From Hippopus hippopus (taxonomy: Eukaryota > Mollusca > Bivalvia > Cardiida > Cardiidae), in the NCBI GenBank assembly GCA_946811185.2, contig OX328112.1, forward strand, positions 34,173,323 through 34,237,322: a stretch of 64,000 bases of DNA. Direction: 5' to 3'. Of this stretch, positions 53,890 through 64,000 are shown in pieces (position 1 is the stretch's first letter; each line of letters starts with the position of its first letter). The notes under the pieces were generated by a model, which saw only the letters and a program-made list of their open reading frames with translations, searched no databases and was not told the DNA's origin. The translations under genes were made by a program, and so were the position numbers.

Positions 53890-54146
53890 GATTACTATCG
53901 GCTTGATAATTTCATTTCACTTATGTAGCAGGGTAAAGGTTAACCCTAAGGATGCTGAGGGCGACTTATCGAAGTTTTGTGGACAATGTAGATCAAGATC
54001 AGACTGCACAGAATGTGCAGTCTGATCTTGGATCTACACTGTCTGATAAAGAGATATTTTCCCCCGAAAAATAACTTTAAAATTCGCAAAATTTGGGTTT
54101 TTACTATCGGCTTGATAAGTTCATTTCACTTATTTAGCAGGATAAG
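53890..54146. repeat. Family C MITEs in tandem, sharing TTAA
   Basis: The right end of one copy (TACTATCGGCTTGATAATTT…TTATGTAGCAGGGTAAAGG) meets the TTAA at 53940-53943, where a full copy starts (CCCTAAGGATGCTGAGGGCG). That copy has its hairpin at 53980-54046 and ends CTTATTTAGCAGG. Confidence 0.8.
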
Positions 54147-54299
54147 GATTGAGGCATCAGTGGTTCCAGAGATGAGCCTGACAACAAACCTGATCAATAA
54201 AAGACCAATCGTAACACGACTTTTGATTGGCTAAACCATTTGGCCTAGCCAACCAGAAGTTGTGTTACTTTCAAATTTAAGAATTCTTGAGCCTGAGAC

Positions 54300-54515
54300 T
54301 GGGAATGTTGTTAGGGACAGTTGGTGAATACGGACTGATATTCACCAACCATTCTAAAGAATATTCTTTGTCTTATTCTCCAAGACTTTCAAACTTTGAA
54401 AGTAACATAAATTCTGATTGGCTAAATCAAATGGTTTAGCCAATCATCAGTTGTGTTGCTTTCAAACTTAGAAAATTCTGGAGATTAAAACTGAGAACGT
54501 TCTTAAGAATGGCTA
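54300..54515. repeat. Palindromic dispersed repeat X
   Basis: CAACCATTCTAAAGAATATTC and GAACGTTCTTAAGAATGGC are opposed ends; ATTCTGATTGGCTAAATCAA and GGTTTAGCCAATCATCAG form inner arms. Relatives are at 54175-54330, 61590-61735 and around 47395-47525. Confidence 0.75.
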
Positions 54516-54524
54516 CGGTAGGGT

Positions 54525-54838
54525 TGATTGATTGATTGATTGATTGCATAGTGCTGAAAGTCGTTTTCAACATTATTTCGGTTATATCGCGGCGGCCAGT
54601 GCACCTATCCATGCTTTCCTGCAGTTTCTTTTTACCAGTATTCCGCACAATATTCTTTCCAAGCCACTGGCTGCTTTCCCACATAACCATCTTCGAAATA
54701 ATGGCCAGTGGTGAGAGAAAAATTGAATCCTGTCGCAATGACTATCATCAGTCCTCGGAAAGCAATTGGCCGAGTCGGGGATTGAACCAGCGACCCCCTG
54801 TTCTCAAGTTCTGTACTCTACCAACTGAGCTATGGGGC
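54525..54838 (-). mobile_element. tRNA-derived SINE S1, best copy
   Basis: On the minus strand the head starts GCCCCATAGCTCAGTTGGTA (A box) with GGTTCAATCC (B box), and the tail is (CAAT)n at 54525-54545. The body carries CATGGATAGGTGCACTGGCC. Head, body and simple-repeat tail are all present, so this is a full-length SINE. Confidence 0.9.
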
Positions 54839-54878
54839 TCAGCAGGCTACGGTACGGTTCTGTACAGATATCGGTTAA

Positions 54879-55099
54879 TTCCTCACCACACAATCCCGTG
54901 TTTTAACGACCCTGAAAGAGAAGGCTTTCGAAAACATAGTGGGAAAAGGAGAAAATGCTGGTAACCAGCATTTTCTCCTTTTCCCACGATGTTTTATACC
55001 CTATCAATGACAAATTCCATCATTTGAGCTACAATTAAATTGTCGTCTGCAAATCCTTTCAATTTGGTCCAGTCAAATATTTTGTCGAGTGGCAAAGCG
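54879..55099. mobile_element. Family A MITE
   Basis: TTAA at 54875-54878 and 55100-55103. Ends TTCCTCACCACACAATCCCG and GTGGCAAAGCG. Perfect hairpin around GGTAACC at 54959-54965. Confidence 0.86.
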
Positions 55100-55273
55100 T
55101 TAAGGGTTTAAAGTCTGGGATGAGAGAAAAAGCTTTTATTGGATTTATCATAAATGGGTTCCTGGGGTACCAGTTTGTCCGATGGTGGACGGTTATCAGT
55201 GATACACATACTTTTAATAGCCTTGGTACCACTCCAGTAATTTTGTTTGTTATTTTGACGTTATTTTGTCCAA

Positions 55274-55519
55274 AGGCCGCTGAATCTCCATCGGTATATC
55301 GCAGAATACCGACATTTTCATTGGTTTATCATCGGACACCATTAATAAAAATAGCACATTGGCGACTGTCTATATATATCATATGTATATGAATTAAGAC
55401 TTATTATTGTATATGATAAAGAAGCAGTCTCAAACGTGCTATTTTTAGTGATGGTGTCCGAAGATCGACCAATGAAAATTTCGACATTCTGTGATAGACC
55501 AATGGAGTTTCAGTGGCCC
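55274..55519. repeat. 246-bp palindromic MITE
   Basis: Arms GGCCGCTGAATCTCCATCGG … ACACCATTAATAAAAATAGC and GTGCTATTTTTAGTGATGGT … TGGAGTTTCAGTGGCC with a loop of about 80 nt. No clear target duplication. Confidence 0.78.
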
Positions 55520-55524
55520 GTGCT

Positions 55525-56095
55525 TTGTCAAAAATGACGCTAAGGGACCACTTATCAGTTCATTGCCATCGAAAATGTTTAGACCGTGATAGAAAGTCGC
55601 GATGAGGAGTGATTGAAAAATCATTACCGCTGTACCCAGGCTAACTGTGAACATAGACATTTCCGAGGCTGGATATGTTCGCGTTTTTCTGTTCATGGAT
55701 ATTTGCAGGAAGATTTTTTGTTTTTTACGAACATTTGTAGATTTTTTTTATGAATAAAAGGACATATTGTTAAAATGTTTATATTCACCCGTAATCTCCT
55801 TAAATAAGTTTTAACCTGGCGACTTCAAAGATAACCTTGTAAAAATGGATGATCAATTTGAATCAATGTTTAAAACATTCAATTTAAGTAACGAGCAATA
55901 TTGCTTGTCGTCACAATGTTTTCAGAAGTGGTAAGCCGAAGCTAACAGACAACAAAAAGTAGTCTACAGGTGGAAACGAGTTTTTGGACTTAAACTTTTC
56001 GTAGGCTAGCGTTGGTTCATTCATATCATATTGCTGGATTTCAGATTTAATGTGATTAATCCCTGCCGTCGGACCTGGGCGCATCAGAAAAGTCA
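55525..56095. other. 5' flank of the PAN-protein gene
   Basis: No recognised repeat or coding exon. No convincing TATA box or initiator was found, so the transcription start is unknown. Confidence 0.4.
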
Positions 56096-56411
56096 ATGGA
56101 TTTCAAACACAGCTTCCAAACATTAGTGCAGATGATAACCTTATTTATTTCAACGTTAACTTCAGGATATGAATTACGCAATAGTAAATATAATGGAGCA
56201 CCGGGAACAAAGTTGCAAACCGGACAAGTTTTGAGTACTTTTTCTGCACGTTCTGCCATAGAGTGTTTAGTGTACTGTGACTTGATGGATACTTGCCGAT
56301 CTATAAGTTTTGGGACAGCATCGAACGAATGTTTTATCTCACATCTGACGACAACTGGAATGGCAATGTATACGGATTACGACGCGGGTTGGAATTCCTA
56401 CAGTAAAGATG
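56096..56411 (+). CDS. PAN-protein exon 1 (signal peptide and PAN domain)
   Basis: Encodes residues 1-105 plus one nucleotide. The ATG at 56096 is chosen because it opens directly on a hydrophobic leader. The PAN-type spacing is C-x3-C-x5-C-x11-C. The donor is GATG|GTTAGT. Confidence 0.75.
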
Positions 56412-59400
56412 GTTAGTTGTCATCAAACATTTTAATAGGCATCATCAGTATTGTAGCAAAAGAATTTGAATTATGTAGTACAGATAACTGTCCCGAAAGG
56501 CGATGTTACTTTTTGATAGGTCACCTCTGGGAACCTGAGACGATCGATAAAAAACAGTTGAAATCTCCGCACAGATTTTGTGCGCATGTTTAAACTTTCA
56601 TATTTTCACAAAATGAGATAAATGTAGAATTTGAACATTTCTGCTGCTCGCGTATTTAATAATCATTCATTTCAAATACACTTATTTTCAATTTAAACGC
56701 TTAACATAAGAAAAAACAGTTTTATTCATCTGTCACGCGAAATGTTTGCTCTCCTAAAAGTAGACACAAAATTGCCGCAAAATACGATAAATTTTGTAAG
56801 TCTTTCTTCGAGATTTACCTGTCATAAACGACTTCTACATGAGCATTAAAATAGCTAATGAAACGTTTAATAATTTGTCCTTGTGCATGCGTGTCACGAT
56901 GGACTTGAGACGGTAGGGTGCACAGTAAATGTCCAAATATGAAAAGAAGCACCGTAACCGGCTCCTTATTGAGACTAACGGATTATACAACATGCCTTTT
57001 GCTTCAAGCAGATGGAATAGCCCGGATATTTGGTTCATAAATCGACAAAATTCAATGCTAATTAATTGAAATTTAGAGGCATATAATTCTTTCGACGATT
57101 CCGTCATAGAAAAAATAAATCAGCGTAAAGAATGACGCGACTTGGCTATTTATCATCGAACAAGTATCGTGTAGAAAAGAGTCCAATCTGTTATCAAAAT
57201 GTATTAGGAAATGTTCTTGTAACCTAGTGAGGCCTCATTTTCTTGAACAGTATAAACCGAATGTGTTTGTGGGCATTACCCCATCATGATATTTCAGATC
57301 TAGCCTCGGAATACTTACATCAGGTGTTTTCCGTAATTATATTAGCAATTTAGGTTTTTAGGAAGAAAAGAACAATAATAATTTCTTGTTTTAAATTACT
57401 ATTTACCCGTGAATCGGCTTTTCCTATTTTCTGTGCCTCCCAAAATCACTTATATAGGTATGCGACTTTAAGTCATCTAGTGCGCTGATAAGCCAGTGTA
57501 TCAATCTGATGAGGTTTTCAGCTCGTGTAAGACATACATGTAAGGCCTGTAATCACTGTATACAAGTTTGCATTTAGGGTTGCGGGTGTATTTTGCCTTT
57601 GGTGTACATTTTACACAGATAATCACAGATCTATCTATTTGATGATACATCAGCGGATGACATTTTTGGTGGGATTGACACTCGAAGAGTTATTATGTAT
57701 ACATGTATCTTTAGTGTTTATATAAATGTCTTTATGTAAATTTCAGACTGGTTATTGGTATTCCGAGCCCCGTCAGGTATCGGGGGTGATGTTTACCAGT
57801 CATACGTTAACGGTGTAGGGATAACAACAAGTGACGCCAACTGTATCAACCTGACCTCTACTGGTTGCAACAGCAACTATCGCCATCCTATACTTGACAG
57901 CTGGGCAACAGTAAATATAAGCCAGGTTAGTTGGTTAGTAATTAAACCTGAACGACCCCTTCGTTCTACTACCGAGAGGAAAAAGTTTTCTTGCACCATC
58001 ACAGGAAAAGGACAAAACGTTGGTATATTGCATTTTCTCTATTTCCATCAATATTTTCAAATATTAAAACAAATATTACTGCAAATCCGATTAACAAATA
58101 CTGACGCAGACACCAGCATCAGGCCTCAGAAAGCGTGTGATTGAGCAGGGATCTGAAGACACAACCGTTGAATCATGAACCTTTTATGTTACCTGCTGAG
58201 ATACCGGATCTGGTCGTGTACCCTGGTACTTAAGGTGTTATGTTTGCAATTACGACGTTTCTATCTATATAGATCAACGATTCTTTGCTCCCATAGTAAT
58301 CATGTAGGCTTGTGCATTGCCACAGGAGCGCCAGATAAACGAGAAGCATTTAATATAGTATTTGATTTATAAAAAAAAATGCTATTAAAAGGTTGCGGGT
58401 ACCGTACTACATGTTCTGCGTAGTCTGATATGAATGCACACTGTCCATATAAAGTCAGACATAATCACTTAGAAGGTTAACCTTGATCTTTCTGATTTCA
58501 AATCGTCAAGGGACCAAACTTTTATTAGGAACAACCTATTGAACTTTATTTGGTGTCGGAAAAGTTTGAATTATTGATGTTTCGAACAGTGCTCTGATTT
58601 TGCTTTAACCTGTAGGGACCTTAATTACTTGGGGGCCTGGATTTATTTGTTTAAATGTGTGCTATATATAGTAGCAGCTGTTTAAGTAGACGCTAGACAT
58701 ATTATTTTCGCTATTGTGTGAAAACAAGCTGACCAATGAAATAAAAAAAAAAAAACGATCACGAGGGATAAATCGGGTACACAATTTGATTGGCTATGTG
58801 GTATGAGCTTGCTGTCCACAAAGGTAAACATGGACATAAAAAGCGAATACATCATCCAGCAATTAGGCGACAATTTGTCGAGATTGCTCGCTTAGATTAA
58901 CAAAGATTAATAATAAATTTGGCGCGTTTTCCTTTTAAGAATTACAGTACAGATTGTTAAATTTGATTTTGAGGTCTACTGCAGTCGAGTAGTGCATGCG
59001 CATAGAAACCGACGTGCATTGATCGGTTAGAGCTTAATTCCAGCCTTTGGTGGTAAAGCGAGTGACAAACAGTGGTTTGAGTGGCATTTTGTAAAAAATA
59101 GCGACTGCATGTCGCTTATACATAATTCTAACATGACACGTGAATTCGGCTCTATACACACAGTGCAACAAAAGCGTGGTAAAATCTACGCAGTTCTATA
59201 TAGAGTGACGTCATTCTATATAGAGTGACGTCATTCTGCATAAAGTAAGTAAGTAAGTTATTCAATGGAATATAATCTGCATCCGCGTTTTTACTCTAAG
59301 TATGAACTTGTTTTTCTTTCATTAAGAGGTGGTCATGTTAGAATCTAAATAATCTTCTTTCTATCGTGGTTTATCGTTCAATAAATCACGTTGTGGGTTA

Positions 59401-61431
59401 TGAGGCGCAATGAATAAACCACTCGGGCTATCGCCCTCATAGATTATTTATTGCGCCTCATAACTCACAACCGTGGTTTATTGAACGATAAGCCACGATA
59501 GAAAGAAGATTATTTCTTAAGTGCCCTAATGTGCAGAATGTACAGATTGTGCAGTCTTTTCATGCATCTACACTGTCCGATAAGGAGATATAAAATTTAT
59601 CCTCCCAAAAATACCTTTAAAATAGCAAAATTTGGGTTTCTAATATTGACTTGAAAATGTCTTCACTTCTTTAGTACGTTAGGGGTTAACAAGGGCTAAA
59701 ACAACAACATCTACTGATTTCGTGCTATAATTTCTCATCACAAGATAGATCTAGTGCTCTTTTCAGTATTTCTAAAACTCATCAGTTTGTTAGGTTGGTC
59801 GCTTTCTGTTGTCGTAAGAAGCAACAGCTTAAATAGATCTGAGCCATGCATCTGCGAAAAGTATCGACCCGGGTCAGCCTGCGCAGTCCGCGCAGGCTGA
59901 CCTGGGCCGAAGCTTTTCGAGATTTGTCAATTTTCTGTATGTCCAAGGACCAGTCTATCTGATGATCAAGTTGGTTGTTTAAAAAAAGTGGCTGTTATGG
60001 ATCCATAAGTATGTGATGGCTTGCTTGGTATCATTTATCACGGAGATGCATTAAGCCCCCTTTTGCCAGAGCATGGCTCATCTATATGAACCATGCTTTT
60101 TGAAAGGGTGGTTTAATGCAAAAAACTGCATTTGCAAAAAAATATCGACCACTGACCTTGGTCGAAACTTTTTACTATTGTTAAATTATTCGCATATCAA
60201 CAACCATTCTACCTCATGATTCAGTCGGTTATTAAACAATATTTATTATATTCCTATCAGTGAATTACTGGGATTTCTCAGTGTGTTATTTTTTAAGTTT
60301 TTCACAGTGAATAACATCACTATTGATGATATGGTATCATTACTAGTGATGATATAGTTTTAGAATGTTTGTCGGAACTACTTTTTTTTCCTATATTTCG
60401 CACAGTCTAATGTTTCTGTCTCTGCTTCAAACATCTTTAGTAAACAATAGCACTGTGAAAAGATTTTCGATACAGTCTTTCCAAACAACCCTGAGTTAAC
60501 GACCTTGTGGGAGAAATCTTTTAAACGTTTCAAAAAAGAAGATAGATTCTAGCTTTTGTGGGAGAGAGCTCATGGGAAATATTGTGGAAAAACGAGAAAA
60601 ATACTACCAACCAGTATTTTCTCCTTTTTCCATAATGTTTTCTATCCTATCAGAAAATCTAAGATCGTTTGTACCAAGTTAGTATTTGTCATTTGGAGAT
60701 GTTTTTAATTTGGGAAAGTCTTAAACTTGTCATGTGGGAAAGGGTTTCTTCTAACTGTTCTTCTTCTAATTTCATATGGCTGGTTTTAAATTGTAAAGGC
60801 GCAAAACAATGCATGCCTTCAAATGGAGAGATAGTGACGTAATATACCCTCGAGCGTTACGTCATCTGTTGCGTCAGCTGTTTCTGCCGAAAATGGATCA
60901 TGTGTTTGTAACTTAGAAAAGTCCTATACATGTATACCTACCGTTCTTGATAATTATTAGCAAACAATGGGAGAATTAGGAATATAATAAATAGAATAAT
61001 CAACTGGTGGTGTGTGATATTAAAAGTCTGTCACTCGAATGGGGTTTGATACGGTTAAAAACTCGTCCTTCGGACTCGTTTTTCAACCGCATCACACCCC
61101 ATTCTAGTGACAGATCTTTAATATCACACACCACCAGTTGATTATCCTCTATGGATTTTATGGACCCATAATCACATGATGACTTGCTTGGTATAATGCA
61201 TTACGGAGATACAATAAGCCCCCTTTTCACAGTGGATGGCTCATATAGATATATTATTTTTTCCACTTTATAGGTCAGATTCTCATTGTACAAGAATCAG
61301 GCGGAAGCTGCATACGTCAGTTTCGACGCAACCGGAAGTGATATTACAACTTGGTTTAGAAAAGACAGAATACTCGAATCAACATGGACGACAATCTCCT
61401 CAGACTCTTATAACTATTTTTCTATTGAAGG
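56096..61431 (+). CDS. Secreted PAN/Apple-domain protein, first 3 coding exons (3' part beyond window)
   Basis: Exons 56096-56411, 57747-57925 and 61274-61431 join in phase (1, 0, then 2 at the open end) for 217 residues plus two nucleotides. A signal peptide spans residues 1-24 (LVQMITLFISTLTSG). A short PAN/Apple-like domain has C57, C61, C67 and C79. Exons 2-3 encode a second domain: DWLLVFRAPSG, YQSYVNGVG, HPILDSW, then AYVSFDATGSDITTWFRKDR and NYFSIEG. I recognise this architecture from unnamed secreted bivalve proteins but know no function; PAN domains usually bind proteins or carbohydrate. The donor at 61432 (GG|GTTGGT) has no matching acceptor found before the right edge. No named orthologue is claimed. 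Confidence 0.75.
56412..57746 (+). other. PAN-protein intron 1
   Basis: Bounded by GTTAGT and TTTCAG. Contains no recognised repeat family and only short frames (such as 56835-57107 minus) without domain features. Confidence 0.5.
57747..57925 (+). CDS. PAN-protein exon 2
   Basis: Encodes residues 106-165 (DWLLVFRAPSGIGG … SWATVNISQ). The acceptor is TGTAAATTTCAG and the donor CAG|GTTAGT. Two cysteines (NCINL, GCNSN) may pair with each other. The intron after it is 3.3 kb and mostly repeats. Confidence 0.75.
57945..59300 (+). other. PAN-protein intron 2, left part
   Basis: A decayed family A piece is at 57960-58080 and a worn family C core at about 58400-58455. A tandem CTATATAGAGTGACGTCATT pair is at 59198-59240. 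Nothing coding is seen. Confidence 0.5.
59338..59515. repeat. Palindromic MITE, about 178 bp
   Basis: Arms AATAATCTTCTTTCTATCGT…GGTTTATCGTTCAATAAA and TTTATTGAACGATAAGCCAC…TAGAAAGAAGATTATT; inner arms TTATGAGGCGCAATGAATAA and reverse. The centre is CGGGCTATCGCCC. A family C part abuts at 59520-59690. Confidence 0.85.
59841..60082. mobile_element. Family B MITE, full length
   Basis: GAGCCATGCATCTGCGAAAA (left end shortened), perfect core GGTCAGCCTGCGCAG … CGCAGGCTGACC, and GCCAGAGCATGGCTCAT at right. A second, decayed B copy follows at 60086-60240. Confidence 0.85.
60470..60750. repeat. Diverged family A MITE
   Basis: CTTTCCAAACAACCCTGAG, a partly duplicated left section, hairpin GAAAAATACTACCAACCAGT…ATTTTCTCC and the end CATGTGGGAAAGGGTTT. 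Confidence 0.7.
60988..61150. repeat. Palindromic MITE, about 163 bp
   Basis: Arms AATCAACTGGTGGTGTGTGA…TATTAAA and TTTAATATCACACACCACCA…GTTGATT; inner TGGGGTTTGATACGG and reverse. The centre is CGTCCTTCGGACG. It abuts the family B half copy at 61151-61250. Confidence 0.85.
61151..61250. repeat. Family B MITE, right half, next to PAN exon 3
   Basis: GGATTTTATGGACCCATAAT, GATGACTTGCTTGGTATAAT and GCCCCCTTTTCACAG … GGCTCAT. It ends about 23 nt before the exon-3 acceptor. Confidence 0.75.
61274..61431 (+). CDS. PAN-protein exon 3
   Basis: Encodes residues 166-217 (VRFSLYKNQAEAAYVSFDA … YFSIEG). The acceptor CCACTTTATAG follows a family B half-element that ends only about 25 nt upstream. The donor is GAAGG|GTTGGT. 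Confidence 0.72.
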
Positions 61432-61874
61432 GTTGGTATTTTGCTTTCAATTTGTTTATTATTTCCCACGTTCCAACGGTTTTACGACACTTTTAATTTA
61501 GTTTCCGTTATATTTCGGCGTCAGCTAAACTATTCCAATGTTTCTTAGGTTGCGCTATCGTCAGTCTTCGTTTCCTGGTTTGTATCTACTAACCATTTTT
61601 AAGAACATTCTCAGTCTTATTCTCAAGAAATTTCCGTATTGAAAGTAACAGAAGTTCTGATTAGCTAAACTAAATGGTTCAGCCAATCATAACTTGTGTT
61701 ACTTTCTTTATCTAGAATAAGACTAAGAATGAGAACACAAACGGCTGGCAATTACGAACCCAGGTTGACCGTTGTAGTAACAGACACGCGGTGATCAGCA
61801 AAAAAACTGCCGCAGAACCTATAAAGATCAGATGAAAAGATTTTCCTTGCTTTTTTTTTTTCGATGAACAGTAT

Positions 61875-62150
61875 ATGGCCTGCAACACGCGAAAAGGGGC
61901 ATTCGGAAATTTGCGTAAAGTGTCGTCTCGGATCAGCCTGCGCAGTCCGCGCAGGCTAATCCGAAACGACACTTTCCGTTTTTATGTAATTTTCTGTTTT
62001 GCGCAAGACTGCTGTAGTTCAAAATCTAATGTAGTCGTAAAGTGTCGTCTCGGATTAGCCTGTGCGGACTGCGCAGGCTGATCCGAGACGATATTTTACG
62101 CAAATGTCCGAATGCCCATTTTCGCATGTTGCAAGTCATACAGACTTAAT
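61875..62150. mobile_element. Family D MITE, full length
   Basis: Outer ends GGCCTGCAACACGCGAAAAG and TTTTCGCATGTTGCAAG. It carries two palindromic cores, GATCAGCCTGCGCAGTCCGC…GCAGGCTAATC (61936-61965) and GATTAGCCTGTGCGGACTGC…GCAGGCTGATC (62055-62084). Confidence 0.83.
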
Positions 62151-62159
62151 GTGATGATG

Positions 62160-62345
62160 CAGGATGCTTATTCGTATGTCATTCGTTTTATACGATAAAT
62201 CGAATCTAACATGAGTATGTATTATCATTTTTATCAAACTCATTAACTAAAATGTAAATGTCGCTCGCCAAGGTGCGCGTCGTATAACTTTAGCAAACTC
62301 GTTTGATAAAAATGCTAAGACATAAACACTTATGTAAGATCCTCT
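62160..62345. repeat. Palindromic element, copy of 2300-2480
   Basis: GTATGTATTATCATTTTTAT, TCGCTCGCCAAGGTGCGCG and GTTTGATAAAAATGCTAAGA match the H2 palindrome. Confidence 0.78.
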
Positions 62346-62462
62346 TTTTATAAAGGGCCAGGGACTCACTGCCCACTGATCAACCATTGCCATGTAATAC
62401 ATGAAAATTAAAATTGCGAATGATTACTGTAAAGAGATAGAAAGCAAAATGCATTAACTTAA

Positions 62463-62666
62463 CCCTTAGGCTGGTAAGCGCGACTTACTCACCTTTTGCG
62501 GACAGTACAGATCAAAGATCAGACTGCACACAACGTTCAGTCTGATCTTTGATCTACACTGTCCGATAAAGAGATATCTTCCCCTGTAAAATACATATAC
62601 CTTTGAAAAGGCAAAGTTTGGATTTTTACCATCGGTTCAAAAAGTTCAATTCGCTTATTTAGCAGG
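62463..62666. mobile_element. Family C MITE
   Basis: TTAA at 62459-62462; right flank ATAA. Starts CCCTTAGGCTGGTAAG, ends TTATTTAGCAGG. Hairpin GGACAGTACAGATCAAAGAT … ATCTACACTGTCC. Confidence 0.84.
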
Positions 62667-62706
62667 ATAATTTATAAAACATGATATCCTCTTCTTGAGA
62701 AATATT

Positions 62707-62905
62707 AATTTTAATTTTGATAATTACGAGCTTTCGACGGTACAACCGCCTTCATCATGTGTAATCCTGTGATATCAGGATATCATGTGTATCACAGGCT
62801 TACACTTGAGGAAGGCGGTTGTACCGTCGAAAGCTCGTGTGGATCATGTGTATCACAGGATTACACTTGATGAAGGCGGTTGTACCGTCGAAAGCTCGTG
62901 TTGAA
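62707..62905. repeat. Hairpin with a duplicated arm
   Basis: CGAGCTTTCGACGGTACAAC is followed at about 62805 and 62876 by its reverse complement GTTGTACCGTCGAAAGCTCG twice. CACAGGATTACACTTGATG units lie between. The right arm is thus tandemly duplicated at about 71 bp spacing. Confidence 0.82.
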
Positions 62906-62929
62906 TATAAAAGTTAAAAGTAGCAGGAT

Positions 62930-63420
62930 AAGTTTCCAGTTGAATCAGGATTGACCCTCCATTGAGATAAAAAAGCACATGTAGTCATACAATAATTGAT
63001 TATCATGTATTCTGATTTAAACATAATGTATTAATACCAGGTACCAGCCCATTTCTATCTAAGAGCAGAATTGATTCATAATACAAAAGCCTTAAATTGC
63101 CCCAACCGTCATAGTTGTTTGATTTAAAAGAATTTTTTTTTCACTCCAAATTGAAAAGAAAGACTTCATAAATGATTGAAGAATTTATCATGGTATTGAT
63201 TTGCGCTCTGCTCTGATACAATAGTAATACAACAACTCGTGCTTATGAGTAGAGTTCAAATAAAATGGTTGGTGAATACAGACCCTGATCAAATTAATTC
63301 ACTGGATGATAAAAGGTTGTTACAGATCTGGGTTTTTATATTGTAAAAGTACACTGTGTTAGTTAGTTATAGTTGCGGTTAAGTAGGGTTAGGGTTGGTG
63401 TTACAAAACTTTTCTTGTTT
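62930..63420. other. No feature recognised
   Basis: AT-rich sequence before the terminal minisatellite. Only a worn GGTTGGTGAATACAGACC (63269) of repeat X is visible. Confidence 0.4.
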
Positions 63421-63427
63421 TAATTGA

Positions 63428-63828
63428 AGCAGTACATTTTATTACCATCACATATCTTCTGTTTATTGTTTCTTTACATTTTATTAGCGGAAAAGATCTG
63501 CTGTTTACTGTGGCAGTGTATTTTATTGACGTCACAGATCTTCTGTCTATTGCGGCTGCACATTTTATTGACGTCAAAGATCTTCTGTCTATTGCGGCAG
63601 TACATTTTATTGGCGTCAAAGATCTTCTGTTTGTTGCGGCAGTACATTTTAATTGACGTCACAGATCTTCTGTCTTTTTCAACTTACATTTTATTGAAGT
63701 CATAGATCTTCTGTCTATTGCGGCAATACATTTTATTGACGTCACAGATCTTCTGTCTATTGTGGCAGTAAATAGACAGATCTTCTGTCTATTGCAGCAG
63801 TACATTTTATTGGCGTCAAATATCTTTT
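63428..63828. repeat. 42-bp minisatellite with CRE-like sites, about 9 copies
   Basis: The unit TACATTTTATTGACGTCACA then GATCTTCTGTCTATTGCGGCAG repeats with few changes. Several units hold the palindromic CRE TGACGTCA next to AGATCT. 42 bp is 14 codons, so long frames appear on both strands without domain meaning. A local inversion-like AATAGACAGATCTTC is at about 63772. Confidence 0.9.
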
Positions 63829-63834
63829 ATTATA

Positions 63835-64000
63835 CTGCAAAGAAATTTCTCGTGATCTGATTGGATAATATGCCCCGAACATATACATGTATATCATGTA
63901 CACTGGCAAAACCAACGTAAAAGCAGTTCCCCTTTCGGGAGCCCCGTATACATGACTACACTATCAACACAGCATCCAAAATGGCGGCGTCGATCAAGAT
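63835..64000 (-). repeat. Dispersed repeat Z, reverse copy (cut by window end)
   Basis: Reverse of 26970-27135, including CCCCGTATACATGACTACAC and AATGGCGGCGTCGA. It directly follows the minisatellite, in whose last unit it seems to begin. Confidence 0.78.

Noticed and set aside
54766..54838. Functional tRNA gene on the minus strand
   Set aside because: A and B boxes are good, but it is fused to a SINE body and (CAAT)n tail that recur at 15.0 and 40.7 kb.

Overview
This window reads as nuclear DNA of an animal, most likely a bivalve mollusc. It is AT-rich, its genes are split by GT-AG introns, no bacterial gene packing is seen, and it is crowded with short inverted-repeat transposons, tRNA-derived SINEs and minisatellites. 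The bivalve call rests on a bivalve-type SMB-like/adhesion-GPCR-like ectodomain gene, a PAN-type secreted protein, and SINEs ending in the GCGGCGTAAAAC-type tail common in mollusc genomes. The species cannot be fixed from sequence alone.

Only a small part is protein-coding. (1) A complete six-exon gene at 40.4-50.0 kb (+) encodes a 229-residue OB-fold single-strand DNA-binding protein, SOSS complex subunit B (NABP2/hSSB1 type). All splice phases agree. (2) A three-exon gene at 34.9-27.4 kb (-) encodes a 641-residue secreted or membrane-anchored cysteine-rich protein resembling the ectodomain of molluscan adhesion-GPCR-like receptors. A decayed copy of its last exon lies at 14.7-13.7 kb. (3) The first three coding exons of a secreted PAN/Apple-domain protein lie at 56.1-61.4 kb (+), and the gene runs off the right edge. 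(4) A single THAP zinc-finger exon lies at 17.7 kb (+). (5) A frameshifted retrotransposon gag relic lies at 21.5-22.9 kb, and a short mariner transposase remnant at 45.3 kb.

Layout: 0-4.5 kb is repeats, including two back-to-back elements with 10-bp target duplications. 4.7-10.1 kb is one 5.4-kb minisatellite of a 27-bp unit. 10.1-15.0 kb is block 1 of an ancient duplication whose second copy is at 24.4-28.5 kb; comparing the blocks reveals several insertions with exact target duplications (hAT-like 1.28 kb, hAT-like MITE 92 bp, 405-bp element). 15-24 kb holds SINEs, a long hairpin, the THAP exon and the gag relic. 28-38 kb holds the receptor-like gene with large insertions in its introns, a 40-bp minisatellite with a CA tract, and repeats. 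38-55 kb is the NABP2 gene and flanks, filled with TTAA-flanked hairpin MITEs (families A and C). 55-64 kb is the PAN gene with more palindromic elements and a terminal 42-bp minisatellite carrying TGACGTCA sites.

Families named here: A = TTAA-flanked, about 220 bp, hairpin core GTGGGAAAAGGAGAAAATGC; B = about 250 bp, GAGCCATGCTC ends, GC-rich palindromic core; C = TTAA-flanked, about 200 bp, core AGATCAGACTGCACA; D = ends near GCCTGCAACACGCGAAAA with a core like that of B; F = about 180-300 bp palindrome with TTTCCTGGTGCTTG arms; G = about 470 bp ending in a CACTCGTGGC hairpin. No complete transposase gene was found, so all are non-autonomous. The genes are not functionally linked; this is an ordinary animal locus with very heavy transposon load.
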